From Corythoichthys intestinalis (taxonomy: Eukaryota; Chordata; Actinopteri; Syngnathiformes; Syngnathidae), in the NCBI RefSeq assembly GCF_030265065.1, contig NC_080416.1, positions 20,127,501 through 20,191,500 of the forward strand: a stretch of 64,000 bases of DNA. The letters are read 5' to 3'. Each line of letters begins with the position of its first letter. The first letter of the stretch is position 1. Positions 51,301-63,124 of this stretch are shown piece by piece. A program made the position numbers and the translations under genes. The notes below the pieces were generated by a model, which worked only from the letters and a program-made list of their open reading frames with translations, made no database searches and was not told the DNA's origin.

Positions 51301-54300
51301 CAAGCAGGTTTTGCTGTGACTCACTGTTTTGCAATTGTCAAGTGCCAGAAAGTCTTCCCTAGCAGCCGCCCAGTGCTTATTTTGAAAGCATTGACTTGAC
51401 ACCAGCCTGTGAGCTGAAAAATGTTTGCCTTATAGCTTACAGTAGTGACAAACGCCACCGCAAATGTCCCTTCACTCGTGATAAACTATCCACATTAAAT
51501 CCCATAGTGGTTTACAGTGGTCATTTTAGGAAAAAATAAGATTATGTCTGAGTGAAGAACTGTAAATTGCTCATAGAAGAAGGTTCATACTGTCTTCAAA
51601 GAATAATAACACACATTTTTAGAGCAGGTAAAACAATCTTTCTAAAAAGTCATTCTAAAAAAAAAAAAAAAATCTGAATTTGCATGATTGTTTTTAGGTG
51701 TCAGTTGCTTGGACAGTCATTACTAGCTCAAGATTACAGATGCGTTGCATCGCATCTGATGCAAGCCTCCCTTATCTAGACAAGACAGTCAACACGTTCA
51801 CAAGACGAACAAATAGCCTGACACACAGGTGTCTAGTGGTCAGTGTCAGTTTATGATGAGCATGTGAAAGGGAAAAGATGCCAACTTCAGGGTCCAAAAG
51901 CAACCTAAGGGAAAAAGTCAAAAACAACATCACATTCTTTCCTAGTGTTTCCATACTCATCTATGACGAGTTATGTGACAATGTTTTTATTGCAAGATAA
52001 AGAAGTGAAGGTGTATAATTAAAAAAAGAAAGAAAAAATAGTGAGCTGCAAAGAGAGTTGAAGTGATTGCATGCAATTCTGACAGCAAACCAACTTTCAA
52101 CAGCAAAGTGGTTTTCCAGACCAGTCGATCATGAGCTGCCCCGTATTTAAAAGCCGCAAAACAAATGAAAAATGGCCCACAGTGCAGAAAAGCTTATGAT
52201 TACAACCTTAACATGGACAGATGGCAACGGGTTGTGTTCGTGTTTGCAATTTGTGTGTGATGGCAACTGGATACCGAGTTTAGATTATAGGGATGAAACT
52301 GAAAAGTTGCACTTTTTCCCGTCACATTGCAAAGCTAATGCTTAAGAGACTTAATTGGGATTACGTTGTTGAAAAATATCACCATTTCCAGTGGTTAAAC
52401 ACTTAATGAACGTTGATTTTTGGAGAGATATTTGATAGTATCTCTTTGTTAAAGCAAAATAACCTCCTGTACTCAATGCTCAGAAAAGCCTACTGTATTA
52501 TTATGTTGTGAGTGTGCATGGTCAGCTGGGTTACACATAAAGTATAGGTCACTTGTCCCAGAATTCCTGTGGTCAAGGCCCGGATGCCTGCAACACTTTG
52601 TTCTTCTCACTTTGGGTGACATGGTTTTCCTAACTTCTTCCACCATCTCTGTATTGCACCTCTGTAAACACGCACCAGTTCATACCCTCCAACACGCATG
52701 AACACACACGAAGACAGCCTGGCCTGGGATAAGGGTAGGTTTACACATCAACAACGGAATGAAAACAGGACTGGTTTTTACCCCCGTATAGGTAGTTTCA
52801 AATATAAGCGTGAAATGAGTGATAGTGTGTTTGTGTCGGTCTTAGCTTTTGGAGCATTGGCCAAAAAGTTTAATCTTGTTTTCATAGGACTGTAAGAAAA
52901 CCTCGCAAACATGAAGCACAAAGAGTATACGAAAAACCGGACGCCTAATGTAAATAGGGATGTGTAGAATTATTATACCCAAAAGATATATTATGGCTTT
53001 AAATTTTATGTACTAAGTATTGTATGTACCATAATTTTTAGACTATAAACCGCTATTTTTTTCCCTTCATTTTGAATCCTACAGCTTATAGTTCAGTGCG
53101 GCTTATTTGTTAATTTATTTGGGGTAATAGGTAACACTTTATTTGGAAGCGGCATCATAACACTGTCATAAGACTGTCAGTTTTATGACATGACACTAAT
53201 GCCCCTTTCCCACTGAAACTAATGGGTCAACGCGCGTTTTTCCAAGCCGATGCATCCCACTAGCAATTGGCATTTGGCACCTTTCCCATTGACGAAAAAA
53301 GCCGTGTCTTTTTTTTCCTTTTTTTTCACCCGTCTAACCCCCCACCCCTCCTCAGCCGTGCGTAAGGTTCGTGACGTCACCATGCTAAGATGCACTTCGA
53401 CAAGTGCGACCGAATTCATTCAGTTCAAGGAAGTAAACATGCAAAGCAACATGGAAGCCTCCTTTCCGTTTGTGTTCTGTTTTCATGCTTTTTACTGCCC
53501 GCAAAATGGCTGAAATGCAGCAAAAGATCAACACTGTGCTTGTGCTGAGGCAACGTAGGCGACGTGGATTTTGGTTTGAAATTGAAAGGAGTCGTGTACG
53601 TCACAGAAGTAGGAGAAGAGCATTTGTTTCATCTGTTATGGCTATTGCTAACGCTGCTACACCGACTGTTCGCCGTATGTGGATCCGGGCTAGAGCACAT
53701 GTTTTTTGTTATGACGCATCACTTACTAGCCTACGTCACCACGTAGATTAGGGTGTTGACTGTTGACCCGGGGTTTTGCTTTCACATTGCATGACGATCA
53801 GAGCCGAGGTGATTTTAACGTGGGTTGCTTGGCGGGTTGATTGACACGGGTCGAAGCGGGTCGCTGCACCTTTCCCACTGCCACCAAAAGCCGATTGTTA
53901 GCGGGTTGACACAGGTTTTTTGGCCAGTGGGAAAGGGGTATATCATATTACTGAATGTTAATGACAGATGTCATCCGGCAAATTATGTCACTAACTCCAT
54001 TTATGTCCAGCTCGGATCTTTTACATCCATTCAAAAGTAAGATAATTTGTCGGACAACACTAAATGACATCTGCTATAAGCATTCATTAATGCTCATGAC
54101 TAGGGATGGGAATTGATAAGATTTTTACGATTCCGATTCCATTATCGATATTGCTTAACGATTCGATTCTTTATCGATTCTCTTATCGATTCTAATTTGG
54201 ACTAATGGACTGTATGAGGTTCTGGGTTCAATATGTTTTATGGTTCATTCACCTCCGGGTGTCTGTTAGAACACAAGGAGAGGAGAGTGGAGTTGGTTTT

Positions 54301-57300
54301 TGTCACTTTTAATCCAACTTGGCAACAAGCACAAATATATGCAGGCAATGGCACTTGATATAAGAATCACTCAATGAGCAGATGAGAGCATACGTGGAAA
54401 GATGTTTATGTATTTGAATGTGTGTGGAAGAAGACTGGAATGTGTGAGTATATGTGTGGTTCTGAAAGGAAAGAGAATTACATCATATTAGTGCTGATTC
54501 AATAAACAATGCAAATTGACTGTAAAGCAGTCAATAATACACATACATGACTCGCACAGTATAATGAACACAAAGGTGGTGGTGGTGGGGGGGCGCAAGT
54601 TTGCGCGCACAACCCGGAAGCACGCTGCATGCACGTGCAATCATCTTGGCCATAAAAGTGGCGAAAACTAAGCACTTTACACTCATATGGATGTACAACA
54701 TCATCTTAAGATGCTAAGCTAACACATTCCCTCTTAACACAAATGTGCAATATAATGTAAACAACGCTGTCTTCAACGCAGCAAGGACGAGTGGGAGCAA
54801 CCAGCTGACGTAACAGTAAAAACACGCAACGGTTGCGCTGATAACGACTAATTTAGCATAGGAACTTTATGACATGAAGAGGAAATACTTACATTCATTC
54901 TTGGATGCACACAAATTACTCTCAGCCCAAAATGCGCACCTTACGCCTATTCTCGGTCCCAGAATACGCAGGGCGTGTGATGTAGGACAATAACAGAAAG
55001 TAACTGATGTTTGCTATGGGAACGAACGCATACCTAAGGGGAGTGTTAAAATTGCTAATAAAATCGTTTAGGATTATTTTAGATACATACGTATATGTTA
55101 AGTTTTTCTTATAGAGTATTCGACGAGGAATACGATAAACCCATTAATAGACTTTTTGGGAAAAATCACCATTTCTTTAAGTAGTCTCATGAATAATGAC
55201 CTGGCCTGTGAACTGCATTGCAAATTACTCGCCGACGACTCTTCAGATTAAACTCGGTGAATGGTCTCCGTTTGAGTAATCATGCAGTCTTACTTGCTGA
55301 ATCGAATGTGTGTAAGATGAATAACTTACGTGACATAAATTGTGCGGGTTGGAATCGATAAGAGAATCATTAGATAAACTGCCAAACGATTCCATGGAAT
55401 TGAATCAAACAGAACTGGTTCTCTTTAGGGACCGGTTCTCGATTCCCATCCCTACTCATGACAATGTCATGTCCTAATTATTATTGTTCAATGACAGTCC
55501 TATGGCGCCACTGTCAGATAAAGTGTTACCAAATGCCGTCACTAGCAATTAATGTAACAACTGGAACAGTAACTGAAAATATAATTAGCACAGAACACAA
55601 ATTTTGATCGTTATTTACATCTGCATCGTTATTTACATTTGTAGCACTGCAATGCATGCTAGGAGGCATGCTGGATGACAGCAGGTGGCATCAGAGGTTG
55701 ACTGTCTCCCCTAAGGGAGCAGTGATGGCCAAATGAAGATTTTTGAAACAATGAAGCTTTGCAGCCAATTGGTTAAAAGTTTCATGGTGGTTCATTTGGG
55801 TTTATGACAGTCGTATTATGCTGCTGTCAAATAAAGTGTTACCTGTTAATATCTTTTGGTCTAACTCAGTGGTGTCCAAACTATTCCACATAGGGCCGCA
55901 GTGGGTGCTGGATTTCATTCCTACAAAACAAGATGACATCTTTTCACCAATCTGGTGTCTCACAAGTGTAATCAGTTGATTGCAGTCAGGTGCTGCTTGT
56001 TTTAGCACAAACTTCATTGGTTAAACTGTCTGTGCTCGATTGGTAGGAACAAAAACCAGGACCCACAGCGGCCCTTGCGGACAGGTTTGGACACCCATGG
56101 TCTAACTATCTCATAATACAGTGAGGACAGCTGTGGCTTATAGTCCAGTGCGGCTAATCTATGAACAAATGCCGTTTTCGCGCCAGATTTGGTGGGTAGC
56201 GGCTTATAGTCAGGTGCGCCTTATAGTGCAGAAATTACGGTAGTTGGTTGGAGCGTAAAAAAAGTAAATGTAATCTGGTAAACACTATTATCATATACAC
56301 AAAGACATTTTGGAGGCAACTCTCGGTTGTCCAATTAGACTGATAATCACCAAGCTATTGAATTTGAGTTACATTTTTGCAAACTGCTAAATAAAGTTCC
56401 CATTTCCTACTCTTCCCTCAAGACAACAAAGCCGAGACGTTGTAGCTCCTTTGACTTAATTACCGCAGTGGTGATGATGCACTCACCCAACCCAGTTCTG
56501 TTCTAAGAGGAGCTCTGATTAACTCAAGAAAATTATCCTCCAAGTTCCATAAGGGGGTCGTTACCAGTGTGAGTAACTTAAGTAAAAGTTGTGTTTTTCT
56601 AACAGGGAAATAATTACGCTCCGACTTCTCCACTTCAGGGAGAGTTTGATTAAATGAGTGTAAATAATACTCGCTTCCAAGTGATTCTGGGCACGGCCTA
56701 GGACCTTACAGTTGCTATTGGACCTGCCGGTGAATTTTAAGAACGTGAGACCCTTTGGATGATCTTCAGTTATTAGCTTCACTCATCCAAACAGTAATAT
56801 GATTGAGAGTGTGCAAGACGAAGCAGGGGTTTATAGAAAGCAAAGATTTTGAGGTGCGGGGGCGCTGTGTTTGACAGACTGGAGGATTCATAGAGATAAA
56901 GAAAGCTCCACTCCACTATTACAAGGATAAAAGTGGCGGTGAGGTATTTGTGGAATGAAAGCAGCAATAAACGTGCTGAATAATGTGGACGGATTGGGTA
57001 CAAGAAACACTTTTGTCTTATTTCAACTTCAAATTGGGGCAGTGGGGCAGGACGTGATTAACACCCCCCCTGTTCTACTCACCCCCTGCCTCCCCTCTGA
57101 CTTGGTCAAGCAAACCTCCATCTCACAAGGCACACAGCACGAACAATAACACAATAACAGCCCAATGTTGTGCGTTTCTATTCAAAGACAGTTTGAAGAC
57201 AATGGATTTGATGTCTTATATAGCAATTAAAACCAACAGAAGAACAGATGCACTTTCTACAGTGATGTACAGGAAATAGAAGTATTTGTCTCCAATATCT

Positions 57301-60300
57301 TTAATAGCAACGTTCATGCATTATGAAGACAGTGTTAGAAATACGGACTGATTATTACTAGGATTGTTCCGATCATGTTTTTTTGCTCCCGATCCGATCC
57401 CAATCGTTTTAGTTTGAGTATCTGCCGATCCCGATATTTCCCGATCCGATTGCTTTTTTTTGCTCCCGATTCAATTCCAATCATTCCAGATAATTTTTCC
57501 CGATCATATATATTTTGGCAATGCATTAAGAAATAAATGAATAAAACTCGGACGAATATATACATTCAACATTGTTTATTATGACAATAAATCCTCAAGA
57601 TGGCATTTACATTATTAACACTTTCTGTTCTTTCTGTGAGAGGGATCCACGGATAGAAGACTTGTGACTTTGTATATTTTGACTAAATATTGCCATCTAG
57701 TGTATTTGTTGAGTTTTCAGTAAATGATACTGTAGCCATGCCGAAATGCATGATGGGAAGTGGAACCATGTGCGTAGTGCTACCAATTGATATATCTTGT
57801 CTGCGTTGGGAAATAACATAAGGTGTTAAGAAAAAAGATCAGTTGCTACCTTGCTTCCCCACATTGCTTCCCATGATATTTCTAATCGTAGGGAGAGGGA
57901 TTGTAAGGCTTTAGCCAATTAAAAAAAGGCTTCAAAGGCTGCCAAAATTCACTCTACTCATTTTACGCTGCCTTTTATCTCTCTATATAGGTAAAACGGC
58001 ACCATTACAGATTGAGCGCGACAATGCGTGAGTGGGTCGTGCAGTGCATGCATTAATTGCGTTTTAACGTGATACATTTTTTAAAAAATTAATTACCGCC
58101 GTTATTGGGTTAAATTTGATAACCCTACCTTAAGCCTAAACTAAAGACTCTGGATGAGTGTAACACATTATGTCTGTAACATTAAATACAATTAGAAAAC
58201 GATTTAATTAAAATATATATATATATTAAAAAAAGGCATGGCCGATATTTTTTTGCCGATTCCGATACTTTGAAAATGACGTGATCGAACCCGTCACATC
58301 TCTAATTATTACTATTTACTAAGCAACAGATCCACAATTTGTAGAGGAAATTGGCTCTCCTTTTAAATAGTTCGGAGTCTAACACATAAATGCAGCTACA
58401 AATGCATTTTAATCTGCTTCAGTGACTGCATTTTTAATCAGGGTTGTGTCTGATTATTTACCATCCCATGTTTTGCCATTCCGCTGTTGTTGGATTAGGA
58501 TTTGGCCCAGATTAAAATAGAGAGGAACAAGAACCCAAAGACCCAATGTCACTGCCTTCGATTATGGCCTTCTCTTTTTGAATACTATATCAATTCTGAC
58601 TTTGACCATCTTCATATAGAACTGGCTTCCATGGCCCCAATTCAATTTTATGGACACACCTACCTTTAAACTCCTGTCCTGAGTGGACGCAGTCTGAAGT
58701 AAATATAGCAGGGTTATATTTATACTTTGAGCCCGACCGACTGGCCGTCTCTGTTTCAGAGTGCGAGGGAGGGAAAGACAAGAGAGTGACCGCAGCAGGT
58801 CTTGTGACAGTTGCCTGTTGGTCCATGTATGTTGTCATGGTCCTTGACTGTGCAGTAGCAGGGGGAGCTTGGCAGCAACCCAAGGACCATTCCAGGTCAA
58901 AGACATACTGATAGCACACAGGTGCTAAATGCTAATCCAACACTTAAAACTACTGTATAAAGTGGAAGAAACAGATGACCAAGTGCGTAGGTTTGGTCTC
59001 AACGTTGGTAGGGAGGATATAACAGCATAACCTACATGTCCACTTTTTGCTGGGGACGGGACATTAATAAGACCAAACAGACTGGGTGAGCCGGGGCCAG
59101 GGCTACATTTCTCATGAATATGAACCTAATTAATTGATAGGCTAAATTATCCATGCAAAATAAATCTGTATTGACTTATACTTTAATGTGTATTAGTTCA
59201 GGTGATAAAATAAATCTATATTGACTTATACTTTAATGTTTATTGGTTCAGGTAATAAACCGTTCGATTCAGACCTTTGTTTTGAAAAACTACTAAAACA
59301 TTTTAAAAACTTAAAACCAGAATAAATGTCTGGATTTTATTAGCAAATTTATATTGCAATATGTGAACATAAATTATATTAACATACACGTGTTAATCAT
59401 CTCTGAACTATCCAGGAATGCAAAAAATAAAAATTTGTCTTAAGAACACTGAACATTGTGGGTCTAAATAAAGAAATTAAAAATAACTGGAAAAAAATTG
59501 CAGTCAGGGATCAACAACAAAAGAAAGTTCAGTAAGTCGATGTTAACAGCTTCCTAATTGTATTTTGCAGGTTAGCAAATTCTCACAGTTTAATGTTAAC
59601 TCTGTGGGCAGACTTTTATTAGCAAAATTAGTAGTGTGTTCCCCACCTCTACAACATTGAATACTTTTTACATTACTTACAGTGGCTGCTACTGCTAGTG
59701 GTCGAAAAAAATTCGAAGGGGGCGGAGGAGGTGGCATGTTGTCGACATGTTGCATTTTTGTGAGGGATGTGAGTGCGTGTGTTGGGGGTGGGGGGTCAAG
59801 TCATCAGCCAATCAAATGTGCGTTTGAGGGGAAAAAAAGGACTGGCACATTCAGCAAGTCAAAAGATGTGAACATAATGCAAATCACTTAATAATAGTAG
59901 GGTCAATTCTATCCTTACAACATTTGGGAAGACATTCTAAATTACCTATATAACTAAAGTCATTATATAATGCAAATAAGGTTGCTTAAAAGTTGGTGGG
60001 CACAATTTGAGCATCTTGAAATGTTGATAGTGTTATGTCCTTTCCGTCCGTATGCAAACCTATGCCCTTGCTGATGCCTATTAGGTGTTCAGTGTGGGAA
60101 TTCATGAAAACTAATTCATTCACTTATTCATCTCCCGTTACATTAATGCCGTGGCAAATTTACTCATTTTGTATGCTAAACACTATAACAGCGCTTAGCA
60201 TCTGCGATCAACTTTTGACCATTCTCATAAACATCAATGCCAGTCGTGTACAGATATATTCTTGTGCACCTGGTCTCAATCGCTGTAGGGTTTCAAGTTA

Positions 60301-60993
60301 CACAATGTAACTCTGACACACAATGTACTGCAGTGTTACCTTGGATCAAGTAAGAGCAGATGCCACCTTCAAATTCATTGGCGTTTTTGTGCATGGCAGG
60401 ACACCAATTTATATACATTCATGCATTGAACCCAATTAATTGAAAAGCAGTGCAAATTTAATTAGAGATAAGATATTCCCCAATGTTTCATGTCCTACCG
60501 CCTTTATTTGTACAACCCAACAGGTAAATTCCACAGTGCCTTAAAACAGAACCACATGACTAAAGGCCTCTCCCACTGTTTTTACTCATGTTCAAACCCC
60601 AGACAGAAAACTTGTTGACAAAAGTATTTTAAAAATGTGTTAAACACATGCAACAATGTAGTTGAGACCATCTACTGTTGTATAACTTGAAGATGTTTTC
60701 TCCACTGCAATGTTGATAAAAGGAATTTTCCCAGTTGACATGACCGTTGAGGAATATTGTGAGAATACGGAATCATTTCCAGATCCTGGTTCATTGATTG
60801 TCTCGTTTTGAAATTGAGTTTTAACAGATCAGTTATATTCTGTAAGCAATCTATTAAAACCATGCATTAAATGTTTTCCACAGCTCGATGACTGTGCACT
60901 GCAGCTTTCCCATAATGGCACATATCTGGATCTGGAGTCTTCCTTGGCAGAACAAAGGGACGAGCTTGAGGGCTTTCAGCAGGACGACACAGG
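48342..60993 (+). CDS. fhod3: Formin homology 2 domain-containing protein 3, first two coding exons (partial)
   Basis: Exon 1 48342-48506 encodes 55 residues starting MATLVCRVQFLDDTDPFNST and ending RLLKAPHK before GTAAG; exon 2 60884-60993 follows CCACAG and encodes LDDCALQLSHNGTYLDLESS through QQDDTG before GTGAG. This is nearly identical to the N-terminus of vertebrate FHOD3, where it begins the GTPase-binding/FH3-type regulatory region. FHOD3 is a formin that organises actin filaments, notably in cardiac sarcomeres. The remaining exons, including FH1 and FH2, lie beyond the right edge; I saw no third exon before 64000. Intron 1 is about 12.4 kb. The start has good context (GCGCCATGG). fhod1 is excluded because its N-terminus differs. 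Confidence 0.92.
48641..49774. mobile_element. hAT-type element in fhod3 intron 1 (TAGGGTGACCA…TGGTCACCCTA)
   Basis: Inverted ends TAGGGTGACCATATTTTGAT and GTTTGGTCACCCTA, with AAGAGGACG / GAGGACTTGTCC motifs at both ends typical of a widespread vertebrate hAT MITE. The 8-bp duplication is not clear. No transposase. Confidence 0.65.
49780..50230. repeat. Degenerate tandem fish repeat (AATGGGCTGTAATGG units)
   Basis: Two units of about 160 bp share GAATGTCAATGGGCTGTAAT (49928 and 50089) and AAATGGGAAATTTGGACG. Similar GGCAG/ATTTTGACTGG text occurs near 39600-39680 and 45820-45920. Confidence 0.5.
50231..53028 (+). other. fhod3 intron 1 sequence, no gene recognised
   Basis: AT-rich intronic DNA with T runs (50417-50436), an A run (50989-51003) and a CpG-rich patch near 50341-50410. 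No delimited transposon or exon was found. Confidence 0.4.
53200..53938. mobile_element. Harbinger-like MITE (GCCCCTTTCCCACTG…CAGTGGGAAAGGGG)
   Basis: Inverted ends GCCCCTTTCCCACTGAAAC and GCCAGTGGGAAAGGGGTA. Plus-strand text near 53515-53580 (MAEMQQKINTVLVLRQ followed by an Arg run and GFW) resembles the N-terminus of fish PIF/Harbinger transposases, but no catalytic domain follows. Target duplication unclear. Confidence 0.55.
54101..55454. mobile_element. hAT-type element with perfect 8-bp target duplication
   Basis: Ends TAGGGATGGGAATTGATAAG and CTCGATTCCCATCCCTA, flanked by CTCATGAC at 54093-54100 and 55455-55462. Subterminal GATTCTTTATCGATTCTC and GGACCGGTTCTCGATTCC. 1354 bp, no transposase recognised. 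Confidence 0.85.
55866..56098. mobile_element. Short hAT-type MITE, 233 bp
   Basis: Ends TCAGTGGTGTCCAAACT and AGGTTTGGACACCCAT, flanked by a perfect 8-bp duplication GGTCTAAC (55858-55865 and 56099-56106). Confidence 0.85.
57359..58304. mobile_element. hAT-type element in fhod3 intron 1
   Basis: Flanked by a perfect 8-bp duplication ATTATTAC (57351-57358 and 58305-58312). CCGATCCGAT and CCGATATTTCCCG at the left match GCCGATATTTTTTTGCCG at the right in inverse. A right-end fragment of the TAGGGCTGTCAAACG hAT family (AATTACCGCCGTTATTGG… about 58088-58130) is embedded. Confidence 0.8.
58980..60070. mobile_element. hAT-type element (CAAGTGCGTAGGTTTGG ends), copy 2
   Basis: Same family and orientation as 43190-44894, about 600 bp shorter. 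Ends CAAGTGCGTAGGTTTGGT and GCAAACCTATGCCCTTG; flanks CAGATGAC and CTGATGCC match at 6 of 8 positions. Confidence 0.7.
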
Positions 60994-63124
60994 GTGAGAC
61001 GGTCTCTTTATGTCATCAAAGCATTCTGCACATAAATTTGCTTAACTGCTATCACATAACAAACCAGCATATGAGCACATTTCCCTCGTTCTAATGCAAT
61101 TGAAAAACCTTAATATGGATTTGTCTGGAATAGATGCTCATGGAAAATATGAAGCATTTTGGAAACATACAAACTTATTGTCCTCTTTGATTCACTACAA
61201 CATATGTTTTTTAAACTGTGCAATTTCACAAAATTCAAGGAAGTTCTTGTGATTGCATTTTCCCTAGTATTAATCCCCCAAAAATGATGTTCTTCTTAGC
61301 CAAGAACTGTCAGGCGCTTATGTGTCAATGTGAGCAGTTTAATGTCACGGTGAAGTAGCCAAAATTTGTCCTGTCACAACTTGCTACTTATCGCGCCCTG
61401 AACAACCCAAGAGGATGCAGGTTGACTGTCTGTCCCACATTGAAAGGAGAAAACTTATCGTTAGTAGTTTGGGTTTGAATTTAATAGAGATGACACCAGT
61501 CTTGGAACTATCCTGACAGAGCTTGTAGTCTGTCTCACATACACACACAAAGGGATTGAGATTCATAACAAAATGATCCATAGAAACATTGACAGAGTAA
61601 CAAAAGGCAGGTGTTTTAATCCCATATAGAAGGTAAAAGTATAGCGAAATGGCACCATGTAGTCGCACTCGTTGCAAAGGTTTGTGGTATGCAGATCTAT
61701 TTAGAAGCCAGCTCACTAAGCAAAGGTCAAACCACAAAACCTGTGTCTGTGTTCTTGTGCCATATCTCATATACCTTATTTGTCAGCTCTGCTTCATATA
61801 ATAGACAGGTGAACCAAGGCGTAACTTATGTTAAGTGGCCTCGATCAACTGGTTGGATTGGACTCGTGTGTCTTTCAAATCCTTTTTTTTTTTTTTTTTT
61901 TTAAACAAAACATAACAGTGACTATACATAATGCAGTGAGTCATGCACAAGGGTTTGGCTAGATCTGAACAAAAACAAAAAACAAAAAAACATGCAGGTC
62001 TTTTGATTCAGATATCACAAATTGTATGCGCAAACCACCACTTTAGAAGGGAAAAAGCCTGCTATGGTGAAGGAAGTGATAGTCCAACACTTCTTTGTGG
62101 GAAAATGAATAATCTTAGAACTAATGCATTCAACTGACAATTAACCAGCCTGAAATGGGTGTAATGAACTAGGAATAAATCACCCAAGGCAAGTTTAAGC
62201 AGGAGACGAGATGTAGCATTTGGCTTAATCCTAACCAACTAATGTGCAAAAGCAAAACATACTGTACATCTTGGCAGAGTTTCCAGTTTGTATCCAGTAG
62301 CACCTTGACACAACTGAGTTGACTGTAAACAAAGGCAAAGGAGCTAGGCACAACATCCCTGGTGTAATTTTGCAGAGTGGAAGAAAAAATCTGCCAAAGT
62401 AAAAGTTAAATTGCACCGTATATCCATGAGGAGGCTTCAAACACATAGAATAGTAATTTTTTTAAAAAAATTATAATAAATCTTTGGAATTATTTTGCAA
62501 TGAAGCATAACAGCCAGTGGTCAAAATCTCAGCAATAAAAGCATTGCAAAAAGATATACATTTCGTAATGCTGCTTTATCGAGAATCTACAGTGAATGCT
62601 AAAAATACGAAATATCGCAATGTTGATCTTTTCTCTGATCCTGAATGCTCTCATCACCTTTGTTTCTTTCACAAAATATAATCAGCAATAACAACATTTT
62701 AGTTTTTTCTTCAGCAACCCAGCAGGTGCAGTTGAAATTTTGCTGGAGAGTTGTTGTAAAAAATAAATAAATAAATAAAACAAACTAATCTAAGAAAACA
62801 TCTGGGCTGTGTTTGGGTGTGTTTTTCTCACATTGCTTTATGATTAAAGGGGGTTTCTAGCTCTGTGTTATCATGCTTTCGCTGGTTGGGTGGGGTTGCC
62901 AAAAGCACTGGCATGATTGGAATCAAAGATTAGATTAGCACCAGGTTGCATGATCTTAGTTTGGGTTAAAAGAGAGAATTTGATTTGTCTGCTCAAAACA
63001 CCTTCACATCTTCCTGTAATGTAAAAAAAAAAAAAAAAAGTAGCTATATTTTGGGAAGTGAAGACGAGTGTTGTGTCTGTAGTCCTGGTGACTCTTCCTC
63101 AAGCATCAGATTGTTATCACCATA
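60994..63124 (+). other. fhod3 intron 2 sequence, no gene recognised
   Basis: Intronic AT-rich DNA with a T run at 61883-61902, an (AAAT)n stretch near 62758-62780 and an A run near 63022-63039. I looked for the next fhod3 exon (expected to encode IILRTQLSVRV-like text) and did not find it. Confidence 0.45.

Larger units (their letters stand above)
53130..55843. mobile_element. Inner long-TIR MITE (GGTAACACTTTATTTG…) within the composite
   Basis: Ends GGTAACACTTTATTTGGAAG and GTCAAATAAAGTGTTACC with ~60-bp inverted homology; the original ~590-bp element is enlarged to 2.7 kb by insertions at about 53200-53938 and 54101-55454. Confidence 0.75.
53029..56240. mobile_element. TA-type composite MITE, copy 2, with four further levels of insertion
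   Basis: Inverse orientation to the copy at 9219-10061. Ends CCATAATTTTTAGACTATAA and CCTTATAGTGC…AAATTACGG are flanked by TA (53027-53028 and 56241-56242). It contains the same inner GGTAACAC element at the same site, and later insertions listed separately. Confidence 0.8.

Noticed and set aside
53470-53751. Arg-rich open frame that could pass for a small host gene
   Set aside because: It lies within the inverted ends of a Harbinger-like MITE and resembles only the N-terminus of a transposase.
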